Shown in pieces: positions 18,459 to 26,508 of a stretch of 64,000 nt of DNA. A program made the position numbers and the translations under genes. Position 1 is the first letter of the stretch. The number at the start of each line of letters is the position of its first letter. The notes beneath the pieces are model-generated. The model saw only the letters and a list, made by a program, of their open reading frames with translations, had not been told where the DNA came from and ran no database searches. This stretch comes from Synechococcus sp. PCC 7335 (GTDB lineage Bacteria; Cyanobacteriota; Cyanobacteriia; Phormidesmidales; Phormidesmidaceae): NCBI RefSeq assembly GCF_000155595.1, contig NZ_DS989904.1, positions 3,800,786 to 3,864,785 of the forward strand. Direction: 5' to 3'.

Positions 18459-20240
18459 ATGAAATCTCGTAAGCAGCAAGCTTTAGATGTCCGTGTTGCC
18501 GCTGCTAAGCTAGCCTATGATCGGCCTCACCCTCCACAACAGCCCAACGGCGAAGAGTCCAGCTACCTTTTCGATGGCACCGACCCCGCGCGAGGTAGTC
18601 AGCCGTCTTACTTAGCGAACTACACAAAGGGACTGCCGCACAGTGAGGTAGATGGCTTAATTTGTGATCCAGACGACTACCAGCTTTTTGTTAAGGGCAT
18701 TAATTCAGGTGATCCAAACGACTTTATAGCAACGCCGCTAGGTCCAAAGAGAGCGACACCAGACACCCCTATTCAATGGAAATCTAGCTATACGCAGCGT
18801 CATGGCGTTGAAGTCAGAGCGTGGGAAAGTGCAGGCGCAGGACTCACTTTCGATTTAGAAGGCCCAGATGCTCAAGCTGTGGCAATGCCACCAGCACCGA
18901 TAATTGGTAGCGACGAGTTAGCTGCCGAAGTCGCTGAAGTTTATGAGATGGCGCTGCTGCGAGATATTCCGTTCAGCGAATTTGATTCTAATCTAGAAGT
19001 AGCCGCGTCTATCAGAAGGCTAAACAAACTTGAGTGGTTCAAGGGTGCAAACCTACCAGGTCTTAGCACGGCAGCAGCTAAGCGGCGGCGAAGCAAGATC
19101 AATTCTCAAAACGCCTTTCGAGGAACGACCTTTGGAGATACCACGGGGCCCTACCTTTCACAGTTTCTCACTCGCGGCACCCCAGAAATAGGGTTTAGAT
19201 ACGACAATGTTCTAGATGGCCGAGTTGCCTACGGTGCGATCGCCTTTAGAAACAGAGTTCGTTTTGCCACCCCCAACCAGGACTATATGACTAGCTGGGA
19301 ATGGTGGCTCGATGTGCAAAACGGCGCAGACCTACGGGGAACAGAAGCTTACTCTTCAGGCAGTAATCGCGATCGCAATCGCTATCGCTATATCGCGACT
19401 CCTCGAGACTTAGCAACTTATGTTCACTACGATGCCCTCTATCAGGCTTATCTTAATGCCTGCTTAGCGATGCTCGCTTGGGGTATTCCTTTCGATCCAG
19501 GTATTCCTTTTCAAGCGCCTGATAGCCTTGATCACCAGCAGGGATTTGCTCAGTTCGGGGGTCCTCACGTGCTCTCTTTAGTGACCGAAGTAGCTACGCG
19601 TGCGCTCAAAGCCGTTCGCTATCAGAAGTTTAATATCCACCGTCGATTGCGCCCTGAAGCGATCGCCGGACGCATTCATCAGTGGCGCAATACTCAACCT
19701 ACTAACCTTGCGCCTGTCGCCGAACTGAGCACCCAAATCAATCAAACCTTGCAGGCGGTAAAAGCACATAACAAAGCGCAAAATGACCAGTACAAGTCAT
19801 CGATAGGCGGCGAAGAATTTGACCGCGACGAGGTTTATCTCTTGCCGATGGCCTTTGCGGAAGGATCGCCCATGCATCCTTCGTACGGTGCAGGTCATGC
19901 CGCTGTCGCTGGTGCCTGTGTCACTATCCTCAAAGCCTTCTTCGATCACAGCTACGTGCTGCCAGGGCCCTATGTCACACCGAGTACCAATGGTCAAAAG
20001 TTACAAAGGGTTCCTAGCGAGGAACTTAGCCTAACAATAGAAGGCGAACTCAACAAACTAGCTTCTAATATCTCAATTGGCCGTAACTGGGCAGGGGTTC
20101 ACTACTTCACTGACTACTATGAATCCGTGCGGATGGGTGAGCAGATTGCAATAGGGATATTAGAAGAGCAAAAGCTGACCTATAGAGAGAATTTCAGCAT
20201 GACAGTTCCTCTATTTGACGGCGGGACTGTACAGATCTAG
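18459..20240 (+). CDS. Vanadium-dependent haloperoxidase (PAP2 superfamily)
   Basis: Oxidises halide with H2O2 to hypohalous-acid equivalents, at a vanadate bound by a PAP2-type pocket. All vanadate ligands can be placed: Lys390 and Arg398 (KFNIHRRLRP), Ser475, Gly479 and acid-base His480 (HPSYGAGH), Arg542 and vanadate-binding His548 (GRNWAGVHYFTD). His473, just before PSY, corresponds to the extra His of algal bromoperoxidases. The 593-residue length also matches red-algal enzymes rather than the shorter streptomycete or bacterial iodoperoxidases. No signal peptide is visible. An AAAGGA ribosome-binding site precedes the ATG. Halide preference (bromide or chloride) cannot be read from sequence. 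Confidence 0.94.
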   Translation: MKSRKQQALDVRVAAAKLAYDRPHPPQQPNGEESSYLFDGTDPARGSQPSYLANYTKGLPHSEVDGLICDPDDYQLFVKGINSGDPNDFIATPLGPKRATPDTPIQWKSSYTQRHGVEVRAWESAGAGLTFDLEGPDAQAVAMPPAPIIGSDELAAEVAEVYEMALLRDIPFSEFDSNLEVAASIRRLNKLEWFKGANLPGLSTAAAKRRRSKINSQNAFRGTTFGDTTGPYLSQFLTRGTPEIGFRYDNVLDGRVAYGAIAFRNRVRFATPNQDYMTSWEWWLDVQNGADLRGTEAYSSGSNRDRNRYRYIATPRDLATYVHYDALYQAYLNACLAMLAWGIPFDPGIPFQAPDSLDHQQGFAQFGGPHVLSLVTEVATRALKAVRYQKFNIHRRLRPEAIAGRIHQWRNTQPTNLAPVAELSTQINQTLQAVKAHNKAQNDQYKSSIGGEEFDRDEVYLLPMAFAEGSPMHPSYGAGHAAVAGACVTILKAFFDHSYVLPGPYVTPSTNGQKLQRVPSEELSLTIEGELNKLASNISIGRNWAGVHYFTDYYESVRMGEQIAIGILEEQKLTYRENFSMTVPLFDGGTVQI

Positions 20241-20257
20241 AGACCCTTTGTAAAGAC

Positions 20258-20291
20258 AAGTTGCTAGGGTGTGATGTTACCCTAGCAACTT
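20258..20291. terminator. Terminator-like hairpin after the haloperoxidase gene
   Basis: 13-nt perfect arms (20258-20270 and 20279-20291) around an 8-nt loop, starting 17 nt after the stop codon. It is followed by AT-rich sequence but no strong T-run. Confidence 0.65.
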
Positions 20292-20587
20292 CGCGTAAAA
20301 TATTTTATATATTGGGAATCAAGCGTTACTAGTCACTGCGCAAGATTTTTAGTTTTGCTGTTAGTTTTGCACAGTGACTCCGTAGGGCCAACCCTTGTAA
20401 AGGGTACTTTAAATTACTTATTTACCTGTATAGGCTTCTATATATAGGTAAATTGTAATTCTGTAGAGAGTGGGTTCTACAAGTTCTTTCTAGAGGGGAT
20501 ACGTTTCTAGAAAGTTGCTCATCTCTTCACAAGAGTGGGTTTAATCTTGATACCCTTTGTTGCGTTCTAAATTAAGAGGAAAATACA
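20292..20587 (+). promoter_or_regulatory. Structured leader upstream of the IF-3 paralogue
   Basis: About 300 nt with no gene. Several short hairpins precede the start: GTAGA/TCTAC arms at 20463-20480, and 9-bp arms CTTTCTAGA/TCTAGAAAG at 20486-20514. A ribosome-binding site AGAGG lies at 20575-20579. The density of hairpins suggests post-transcriptional control, as is known for infC operons in other bacteria. This is inference. Confidence 0.45.
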
Positions 20588-21073
20588 ATCGCTAAAAAAC
20601 CACTCATCAATCAACAGATCCGTTCCGCGCAGGTTCTTCTGATTGACAATGAAGGTACCAATCGCGGCCTGACCGACACACCAGAGGCGCTGGCCTTAGC
20701 TAAAGCGGCCAAGCTTGACCTTGTAGTGGTCTCACCTGACCAGGATACGCCAGTTGCCAAGATTCTAGACTATGGCAAGCATCAGTATCAAAGCCGTAAG
20801 CGTCAGAAACAAAGCGCTCGTACCTCTGTCAAAGAAGTTAGATTGCGTCCTAATGTTGGCGACTCTGACTATATGGTGCGAATCAATAAAGCGATCGCGT
20901 GGTTAGAGCGTGGTGATTCGGTCAAATTTCAGGTTCGTCTTAGAGGGCGCGAACATCAGCACCGTGATCGCGCTACCGATTTGCTCAACCGGGTTATAGA
21001 AGATCTATCAAAAGTCAGCAAAGTGCAGACCTTTGATCGGCGATCGCTAATGGTTCAAGTCGTTCCAAATTAG
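20588..21073 (+). CDS. infC: Translation initiation factor IF-3 paralogue, non-AUG start (ATC)
   Basis: 161 residues covering both IF-3 domains: N-domain (PLINQQIRSAQVLLID, LDLVVVSPDQDTPVAKILDYGK) and C-domain (VKEVRLRPNVGDSDY, VKFQVRLRGREHQHRD). No ATG exists in frame upstream. An in-frame TAA at 20573 sets the limit, and the codons between it and the N-domain include none of ATG, GTG or TTG. The natural start is ATC at 20588, 8 nt after AGAGG. A GTG at 20726 would delete most of the N-domain. Non-AUG starts on infC are known in E. coli (AUU), where IF-3 represses its own translation. The sequence differs from what I recall of the main cyanobacterial IF-3 (which has PVCRIMDYGK), so this is probably a second, specialised copy. 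A strong terminator follows. Confidence 0.88.
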   Translation: MAKKPLINQQIRSAQVLLIDNEGTNRGLTDTPEALALAKAAKLDLVVVSPDQDTPVAKILDYGKHQYQSRKRQKQSARTSVKEVRLRPNVGDSDYMVRINKAIAWLERGDSVKFQVRLRGREHQHRDRATDLLNRVIEDLSKVSKVQTFDRRSLMVQVVPN

Positions 21074-21146
21074 AATAGACCAGCCAACAACCTCACAGTA
21101 AAAAGCCTCACAGCAAAAAGACTGGTATCAAAAAGACCAGATAATA

Positions 21147-21188
21147 AAAAAGACCAGGGCAATCCTTATCGTATGCTCTGGTCTTTTT
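21147..21188. terminator. Rho-independent terminator after infC
   Basis: The arms AAAAAGACCAG (21147-21157) and CTGGTCTTTTT (21178-21188) extend by three more pairs (one of them G-U) to about 14 bp, and end in a T-run. The A-run on the other side makes it usable in both directions. Two more partial copies of the AAAAAGACCAG arm lie just upstream (from about 21115), as if the arm had been copied. Confidence 0.9.
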
Positions 21189-21221
21189 GTATAGTCCAAT
21201 TGGAGTCCCGCCTTCTCTTTT

Positions 21222-22694
21222 ATGCCCAAAACCCGCCGCGCTGCGCCGCCGCTCACCTTCATCCCCCCCGTCTATAGTCCATGGATAATGCGGCTGGTTC
21301 ACTGGGCACTGCCTTTTTTGATGCGCTTTCGTATTCGTCCTTGGTTGCCGGCAGGCATCACTCGAATAGAGGTAAAGAATGTGGAGCGACTGGTTAAGCT
21401 CTATGCTGAACTAGAAGCGGGAGAGTCCCGTTTTTTGATGGCGGTGCGACATGTTGAAGTAGACGATCCACTCACAGGTCTCTATCTATGCTCTCGAGCT
21501 GTAAAGCGAGCGGCCAAAGCGCAAGGCATTCCACTACAACAGCCCATCCACACACACTTTTTGTATGAGCGGGGAATGACTCTTTGGGCTGGCAAAGGGC
21601 TAGGATGGATGCTTTCACGTATCGGCGGCGTGCCCATTCGCCGGGGCAGGCGACCAGACTGGGTAAGTCTAAAAGCTGCTAGAAAGCTAATGATACAAGG
21701 GACGATGCCGATGGTGGTCGCACCAGAAGGGGCGACGAATGGTCACAGTGAACGGTTAGGCCCGCTAGAGCCGGGGGTGGCTCAGCTAGGCTTCTGGTGC
21801 GCAGAAGATTTGGCCCGAGAGCAGCGACTTGAGCAAGTCTTTATCTTGCCGATAGGGATTCGGTATCGCTACGAGCAAGCCTACTGGCCTCAGCTACAAC
21901 ACCTGTTGAATAGACTGGAAAAAGAAAGCGGTCTATCTAGACAAGAAAACCTTGCACCGAGCGCCGACAAAGACTGCTACTTACGCATTCTTAGACTGGG
22001 TATCTATCTGCTGACAACGATGGAATCCTTCTACGATCGGTTCTATCCGCGTACTTTTAAGTCTCAAGCTGAGCCTCAAACTCCTCAAACTATAGATGTC
22101 GAGAAGCTCTCTTATCTAGAACTTGCAGACATAGACCCGGCAACTTATTCTGACAGGCTACGCTCCCTACTAGATGGGGCCCTAAAAGTAGCCGAACAGT
22201 TCTTTAATCTGTCTAATAAAGGCACTGTTGTCGATCGCTGTCGGCGCATAGAAGAAGCGAGTTGGCAGGTCATCTATCGCGAGGATCTACCAGCGCTCTC
22301 TACGCTTTCGCCTTTTGAAAGAGGTCTAGCAGACTGGGCAGCGCAGGAAGCAAGTCTAAGAGAGCTGCACATGCGCGTTGTAGAAAGCTTTGTGGCAGTA
22401 GATGGTGAATACTTGAAAGAAAAACCGTCTTTCGAGCGCTGCGCTGAGATGGCGATGCTGATGTTTGATCTAGTCACCAAGATTGGTGATCGTTCACCTG
22501 CTGATAGGTCAGGTGCGGGTCGGCCTCGGCTAGGAAAACGCCGGGTGACTATGGTGGTGCAGCCACCTATTTCGGTGAGCGATCGCTTAGCAGACTACCA
22601 GCAGAATAGACGGGCGGGACGCGCTGCTGTGGCAAGCCTTACCGAAGAAATTCGTCTGTCGCTAGAAGCCACCATCGAGCAGTCGGACGGTTGA
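21222..22694 (+). CDS. 1-acylglycerol-3-phosphate acyltransferase family protein (PlsC-like)
   Basis: A 490-residue protein whose first 220 residues form a PlsC-type acyltransferase: HVEVDD (the HX4D catalytic pair His77/Asp82), GGVPIRRGR at 135-143, and PEGATNG at 168-174 in place of the usual PEGTR. It probably acylates a lysolipid or another alcohol. The C-terminal 250 residues are helical, have no recognised domain, and make it roughly twice the length of typical PlsC. A hydrophobic stretch at about 23-36 may associate with the membrane. The start at ATG 21222 is the first in frame after the infC terminator. Confidence 0.85.
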   Translation: MPKTRRAAPPLTFIPPVYSPWIMRLVHWALPFLMRFRIRPWLPAGITRIEVKNVERLVKLYAELEAGESRFLMAVRHVEVDDPLTGLYLCSRAVKRAAKAQGIPLQQPIHTHFLYERGMTLWAGKGLGWMLSRIGGVPIRRGRRPDWVSLKAARKLMIQGTMPMVVAPEGATNGHSERLGPLEPGVAQLGFWCAEDLAREQRLEQVFILPIGIRYRYEQAYWPQLQHLLNRLEKESGLSRQENLAPSADKDCYLRILRLGIYLLTTMESFYDRFYPRTFKSQAEPQTPQTIDVEKLSYLELADIDPATYSDRLRSLLDGALKVAEQFFNLSNKGTVVDRCRRIEEASWQVIYREDLPALSTLSPFERGLADWAAQEASLRELHMRVVESFVAVDGEYLKEKPSFERCAEMAMLMFDLVTKIGDRSPADRSGAGRPRLGKRRVTMVVQPPISVSDRLADYQQNRRAGRAAVASLTEEIRLSLEATIEQSDG

Positions 22695-22702
22695 GCGCCC
22701 AT

Positions 22703-22732
22703 AGATCCGTATTCTACAGATCCGTATTCTAC
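22703..22732. repeat. 15-bp perfect tandem duplication
   Basis: AGATCCGTATTCTAC occurs twice without spacing in the 95-nt gap between the acyltransferase and the next gene. It is one of several short tandem duplications in gaps of this window. Confidence 0.85.
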
Positions 22733-22789
22733 ATGAGCTAGACGACATGGTAGGCTTGCCTACAGCCAAAAACTTAGGGGCACGTAGGC

Positions 22790-23509
22790 ATGGCATTGAA
22801 TTTAGGCCTGTTTCTTCTCGTAGTCGCCTTCACTTTTAGCTTAGGCTACCTTATCTTGAGTAGGGTTCTAGGACCGGGCTCGGCCCGCCGTAGCCTAATA
22901 TATGCCGTGCCCGCTATTTTAATTGGACTGTTGCTGCCGCTGGCACTGGCTTTTGTCGGTCGCTATGGTCTAGTCATTTTATATGGATTGTACGCAGCGG
23001 GCGCGTTGCTCTGGATGCTGAGCTGGCCCCTGCGGAAAAAGCAGGCTGGCGATCTATTGCTGCGCATTGGTAGAACGCTACAGAGTAAGGTGCTGCTATG
23101 GTTAGGCTTGTTCCAAGTGGGACTGGCGATCGCAATTACGCTTTCACGGCTCGATCAGTTCACAGGTAGTTTAGTTACCACGGGCGGCGTGATTGCTGGC
23201 GCTGTCGAACTTGCCTTTTGGTGGAGTCTGGCTCTACTGTTTATCTTGCTAGGCTGCAGCAGACTCGAGATCAGAGAAAATGGCCTCTGCTATCTGTTTG
23301 CCTGGCAGCCTTGGGAACGGATTCAAGCCTTTGGTTGGGACGATGATAACCCCAATACGCTTATTCTAAAGGCCTATCCTCGCACCTTCTTATCTCGCCG
23401 GTATATGATACTTAGCATTCCAGCCGATCAGCAGCAGCGAGTTGATGGCCTGCTAGAAGACTATTTAATTGAAGCTGACTTGGACGCGGAAATGAATGAA
23501 GCAGTGTAG
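22790..23509 (+). CDS. Membrane protein with C-terminal soluble domain, unknown
   Basis: 239 residues. Four or five hydrophobic segments (about 4-24, 35-55, 60-78, 100-118, 132-158) are followed by a soluble C-terminal part with LEIRENGLCYLFAWQPWERI and LSIPADQQQRVDGLL, which resembles the PH-like DUF5673 domain. No function known. An AGGGG ribosome-binding stretch lies upstream. It probably follows the acyltransferase in one transcript and ends 1 nt from the stop codon of the opposing TIGR02588 gene. Confidence 0.75.
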   Translation: MALNLGLFLLVVAFTFSLGYLILSRVLGPGSARRSLIYAVPAILIGLLLPLALAFVGRYGLVILYGLYAAGALLWMLSWPLRKKQAGDLLLRIGRTLQSKVLLWLGLFQVGLAIAITLSRLDQFTGSLVTTGGVIAGAVELAFWWSLALLFILLGCSRLEIRENGLCYLFAWQPWERIQAFGWDDDNPNTLILKAYPRTFLSRRYMILSIPADQQQRVDGLLEDYLIEADLDAEMNEAV

Positions 23510-23510
23510 C

Positions 23511-23981
23511 TTAGGGTAGTCCAAAGCTGGCTACGCGCACCACTAACTCTCCTGTTTGCGGATCGTGATCGAACACGAATCCCCCCTGTTTCTGTTCATT
23601 TCCAGATAGAAAGTCAAACTGTTGTTCTCCGCTTTCGTCGCTGCCATCAGGAAGGGTTAGCTCTGCGATCACTTGAACCGTTCTCGCAATTCGGCCCCCT
23701 GTATTCTTGAGCGTGAACGGTACGTAGTATTGTTTTTCTATCAGTCTGCTAGTCTCACTCACTTCGACTTGAAAAGCGGGCGGTAGATTTTTGCTGAGCT
23801 GCCAGTCATAGAGGACTAGGGCAACAATAATTAACAGTACTAAGGATGAGATAGCTAGGGTCAGCCATTCGGCCAAAGAGCGGGTACCAGGTGTCTCTGC
23901 GACTGATCTCTCTGCGGCTGATCTCTCTGCGGCTGAGCCTTTCAATTTAGTGACATCAACGTCGGTCATCTTCATCCACAA
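23511..23981 (-). CDS. TIGR02588-family protein (single-pass membrane)
   Basis: 156 residues: a variable N-terminus with a near-perfect SAAER repeat (15-bp units in the DNA), one transmembrane helix at about 40-62 (LTLAISSLVLLIIVALVLYDW), and an extracytoplasmic beta-rich domain (FQVEVSETSRLIEKQYYVPFTLKNTGG). It matches TIGR02588, a family of unknown function found as the partner of TIGR02587, the gene just upstream here. The start is ambiguous among Met1, Met3 and Met5 (MWMKMTDV). The gene follows TIGR02587 by 45 nt, so the two are one operon. Confidence 0.85.
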   Translation of the reverse strand: MWMKMTDVDVTKLKGSAAERSAAERSVAETPGTRSLAEWLTLAISSLVLLIIVALVLYDWQLSKNLPPAFQVEVSETSRLIEKQYYVPFTLKNTGGRIARTVQVIAELTLPDGSDESGEQQFDFLSGNEQKQGGFVFDHDPQTGELVVRVASFGLP

Positions 23982-24026
23982 TCTAGCTGTAGCAACCCAG
24001 TCGTAGCAATCTAGCGAACTGAGGCA

Positions 24027-24929
24027 TCAGGCCAAGATACGACCTGCTGCTCCACCAACGGAAGCCGGTAGACCCAGCACAATAACGTCACCAAGCCATT
24101 CTTGCCAGGGATCATTTCCAGTAAGCTGCTGGAAGAAGACTAACATAAGCGTCGAAGCAACTAGCACCACAATATAGGCCAATAGCGTTTCAGTAATCGG
24201 ACTCAGTAGCAGTCCCCTTTGTGTCCGTTCAGTGCGATCAGTAAACCCGGAAGCAAACACAATGATATACGAGATTGCCAAAGAGAAGCTCATCACTAAC
24301 AGTAGCCACCAAGGCGGCATCCCGGCGGCAATAATTGCAATCTCTTCAGTAGGTGCGATACTAAATGCGATTACGATAGCTCCAATTAAAGTGGCATCGA
24401 TATCGATCAGCGTATCGCCTAAGGCACTGCCGATTGAGTTTTGCATCGTGCTGCGTATGTTAACCGTCAATGCCGAGTCGATGCTCAGCGTGCGTCGCTG
24501 TTTGGTTCGACGTCGCTCTAAAGTAGATCGCGCTAAGGTCACGCCCAAAGAGAACGGAACGCCTTCAAAGATCAGCTTGCCCAGCGCTTCTGAAAGAGGC
24601 GTTTCAAGGGTAATTCGACGTAGCAGGAGCAGGGCGATCGCCGCGCAGATGATGCCAATGCCTAGTGCCTCAATAGCTTCTAATACGGTCTCTAGTGGCC
24701 TAATTGACAGCGATCGCCGAAAGCCCTCTATCTGAGTTAACAACAGCACTACAACAAATGTCACTGCCTGCACTGCTAACAGCCGCAGGGGATTAGTAGA
24801 GGAGCCAATCGACCAAACTTCGACAGTGTAGAGCAGTGGAATACCAAACAAAAAGCTCCCTGCGGCTCCTCGCAAAATCGCTTGCAGCTCAACTACCCAC
24901 ATAGAATTTTGCCGCTCTAATCCAATCAT
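24027..24929 (-). CDS. TIGR02587-family integral membrane protein
   Basis: 300 residues with about seven hydrophobic helices (near 20-40, 48-65, 88-105, 178-195, 205-225, 245-270 and 280-298). It matches TIGR02587, a seven-helix membrane family of unknown function. Family knowledge says it occurs as a two-gene operon with TIGR02588 in some cyanobacteria and rhizobia, and that arrangement is seen here. The start at ATG 24929 (MIGLERQN) is followed by the first helix after about 18 residues. What the pair transports or senses is unknown. Confidence 0.87.
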   Translation of the reverse strand: MIGLERQNSMWVVELQAILRGAAGSFLFGIPLLYTVEVWSIGSSTNPLRLLAVQAVTFVVVLLLTQIEGFRRSLSIRPLETVLEAIEALGIGIICAAIALLLLRRITLETPLSEALGKLIFEGVPFSLGVTLARSTLERRRTKQRRTLSIDSALTVNIRSTMQNSIGSALGDTLIDIDATLIGAIVIAFSIAPTEEIAIIAAGMPPWWLLLVMSFSLAISYIIVFASGFTDRTERTQRGLLLSPITETLLAYIVVLVASTLMLVFFQQLTGNDPWQEWLGDVIVLGLPASVGGAAGRILA

Positions 24930-25245
24930 TATGTATTGTACTTTTATAATGGTTTATCAAAACTAGTGGGGAATAGACGAAAGTTAATAGCTAACTGTGA
25001 TGGAATGGTTTAGCTTGAGGGTAAGTTAGGCTTAAGCGACAAGTTAAATTGATACGATTGACGCTTTATTTCAATACGTTCATTTCGGGGCTTATTTTGC
25101 GGCTTACTTCGAGCTGGTGTCGAGTTGTTTCAAGAGCATTTCTTGGGCACAGACCCATCATCAGTGAGTCCTCAGTACCTAAGGCAAATCCCGACTCCAT
25201 CGGTCAAGCGTTTACTTAGCAGCGCCTACTCAGCGAAGGGCACCC
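24930..25245. other. Divergent intergenic region
   Basis: It holds the promoters of the TIGR02587/88 operon (minus) and the lipoprotein gene (plus). The first 30 nt next to 24929 are AT-rich (TATAAT-like TTATAATGG on the plus strand). No gene or clear repeat seen. Confidence 0.4.
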
Positions 25246-25983
25246 ATGATCATCGTACTCCCGCGTAGAGAAGTACATATCTCGCCATCCCGGCTGACAG
25301 TCGGTATTTCAGGGGTGATTTGCGGACTATTTTTGGCTAGCTGCACGCCAACTAGTTTAGTTGAGCAGGGTATTGAACGTGAGCTGCCTAAATACGTTGG
25401 TCCGGCCGAGCACTACGACGTCGAGATCGCAGGACTCGATGTTAAACGGGCCAGCGCCGATAGTGTTGTTGCTGTGGGAGAAAGAGTTCGGCCAGAAGGC
25501 GCACCTGTAATTGATCGGCTCTCTTTGCATCTCTCGGGTGTCGTCTACGACAAACAGACGGAAAGACTCTCTGATGTAGAAAGCGTCAGTCTTACAGCCG
25601 TGGTCAAAACGCCAGACTTATCAGATTTTCTGGAGACTTATCGAAACGTTCGAGAAGCCGAAGTGACCCTACAAGCGCCAAATCGAGCGGCGCTTCGTAT
25701 CCGACCTCAGATCGATCAGTTTGCCTTGCCTAATGGGATTACGGTTGATGTCGGCGGTGAGTTAGTCGGGAAAGATACGCAACTTCGCTTCGAAGTGGAT
25801 AGCGTTAGCGCTGCGGGTATCGATCTTAGCGCGATCGCCGCTGACCGTCTCTCTGAAGCCATAAATCCGCTCGCTGACCTAAAAGATCTGCCAATAGAAG
25901 TAGAGATTGCTTCTGTGGTTGCGGCAGGTGAGAGTATTGGTATGGAAGTTATTGGTGATCCCAATAGCTTTTCTCCTGAGTAG
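25246..25983 (+). CDS. LmeA-like (DUF2993) lipoprotein
   Basis: 245 residues with a lipoprotein signal: hydrophobic segment at about 17-30 and lipobox LASC (Cys33). The rest fits the DUF2993/LmeA family of phospholipid-binding proteins: a basic stretch is followed by beta-strands with SLVEQGIERELPKYVG, LSGVVYDKQTERLSDVESV and RFEVDSVSAAGIDLS. Family members bind lipid and, in mycobacteria, help maturation of cell-wall lipoglycans; the role in cyanobacteria is unknown. Nearby lipid genes (acyltransferase, lipid kinase) make an envelope-lipid role plausible but do not prove it. Confidence 0.8.
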   Translation: MIIVLPRREVHISPSRLTVGISGVICGLFLASCTPTSLVEQGIERELPKYVGPAEHYDVEIAGLDVKRASADSVVAVGERVRPEGAPVIDRLSLHLSGVVYDKQTERLSDVESVSLTAVVKTPDLSDFLETYRNVREAEVTLQAPNRAALRIRPQIDQFALPNGITVDVGGELVGKDTQLRFEVDSVSAAGIDLSAIAADRLSEAINPLADLKDLPIEVEIASVVAAGESIGMEVIGDPNSFSPE

Positions 25984-26508
25984 TTTTGCGCTAGCAAGAC
26001 TTTGGCTATCAGCCTTGTAACGGTTTTAGCCGGTGGGCATGTCTTAAGCGACTCCGCGTAAACAGTAGTCGCTACTCGCACTCTAGTAGCCATCCGCACT
26101 CTGTAAAGTGACAGATCTTCTATCTACCTATCGTGTCTAGATATCTGTATCTATGTATAGAAGATAACAATGAAAGAATCTTCTAATCTGGTTAGATTCT
26201 GCTAACGCTTTGTCAGAGCTAGCTGGTAGATGCCATCTCTTCATAGAGAAGGTTGCAGGTGCCACTGTGATATCGCACCGCTTCTATAGATGCTAGCGAG
26301 CCACTTTGCTCTATTAATCTCGTTGAGACTACCTCACTGAGGCTATCTCCATTGAGGCTTCTTACGGTCTTCTGATACGGTCTTCTGACCCAATGTCTGG
26401 ATCGTAGAACTCATCGTAGAACTTGTAGAGCAAAACCGTACAGAGCAATCATGTACAGAGTGAGGTGGCCAAAGCTACAGATAGTTTGTTCAATTTGTTG
26501 CGGCTGCT
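25984..26508. other. Long gap with degenerate short repeats
   Basis: No gene recognised. It contains several short duplicated strings, for example CGCACTCT twice near 26075-26100, ACGGTCTTCTGA twice near 26365-26390 and GTACAGAG twice near 26440-26460. It also has a 9-bp inverted repeat (26115-26123 with 26157-26165). This looks like slippage-prone spacer. Confidence 0.45.

Noticed and set aside
20726-21073. A short IF-3 of 115 residues starting at GTG
   Set aside because: It would lose most of the N-domain, whose sequence continues perfectly upstream to ATC 20588 with a good ribosome-binding site.
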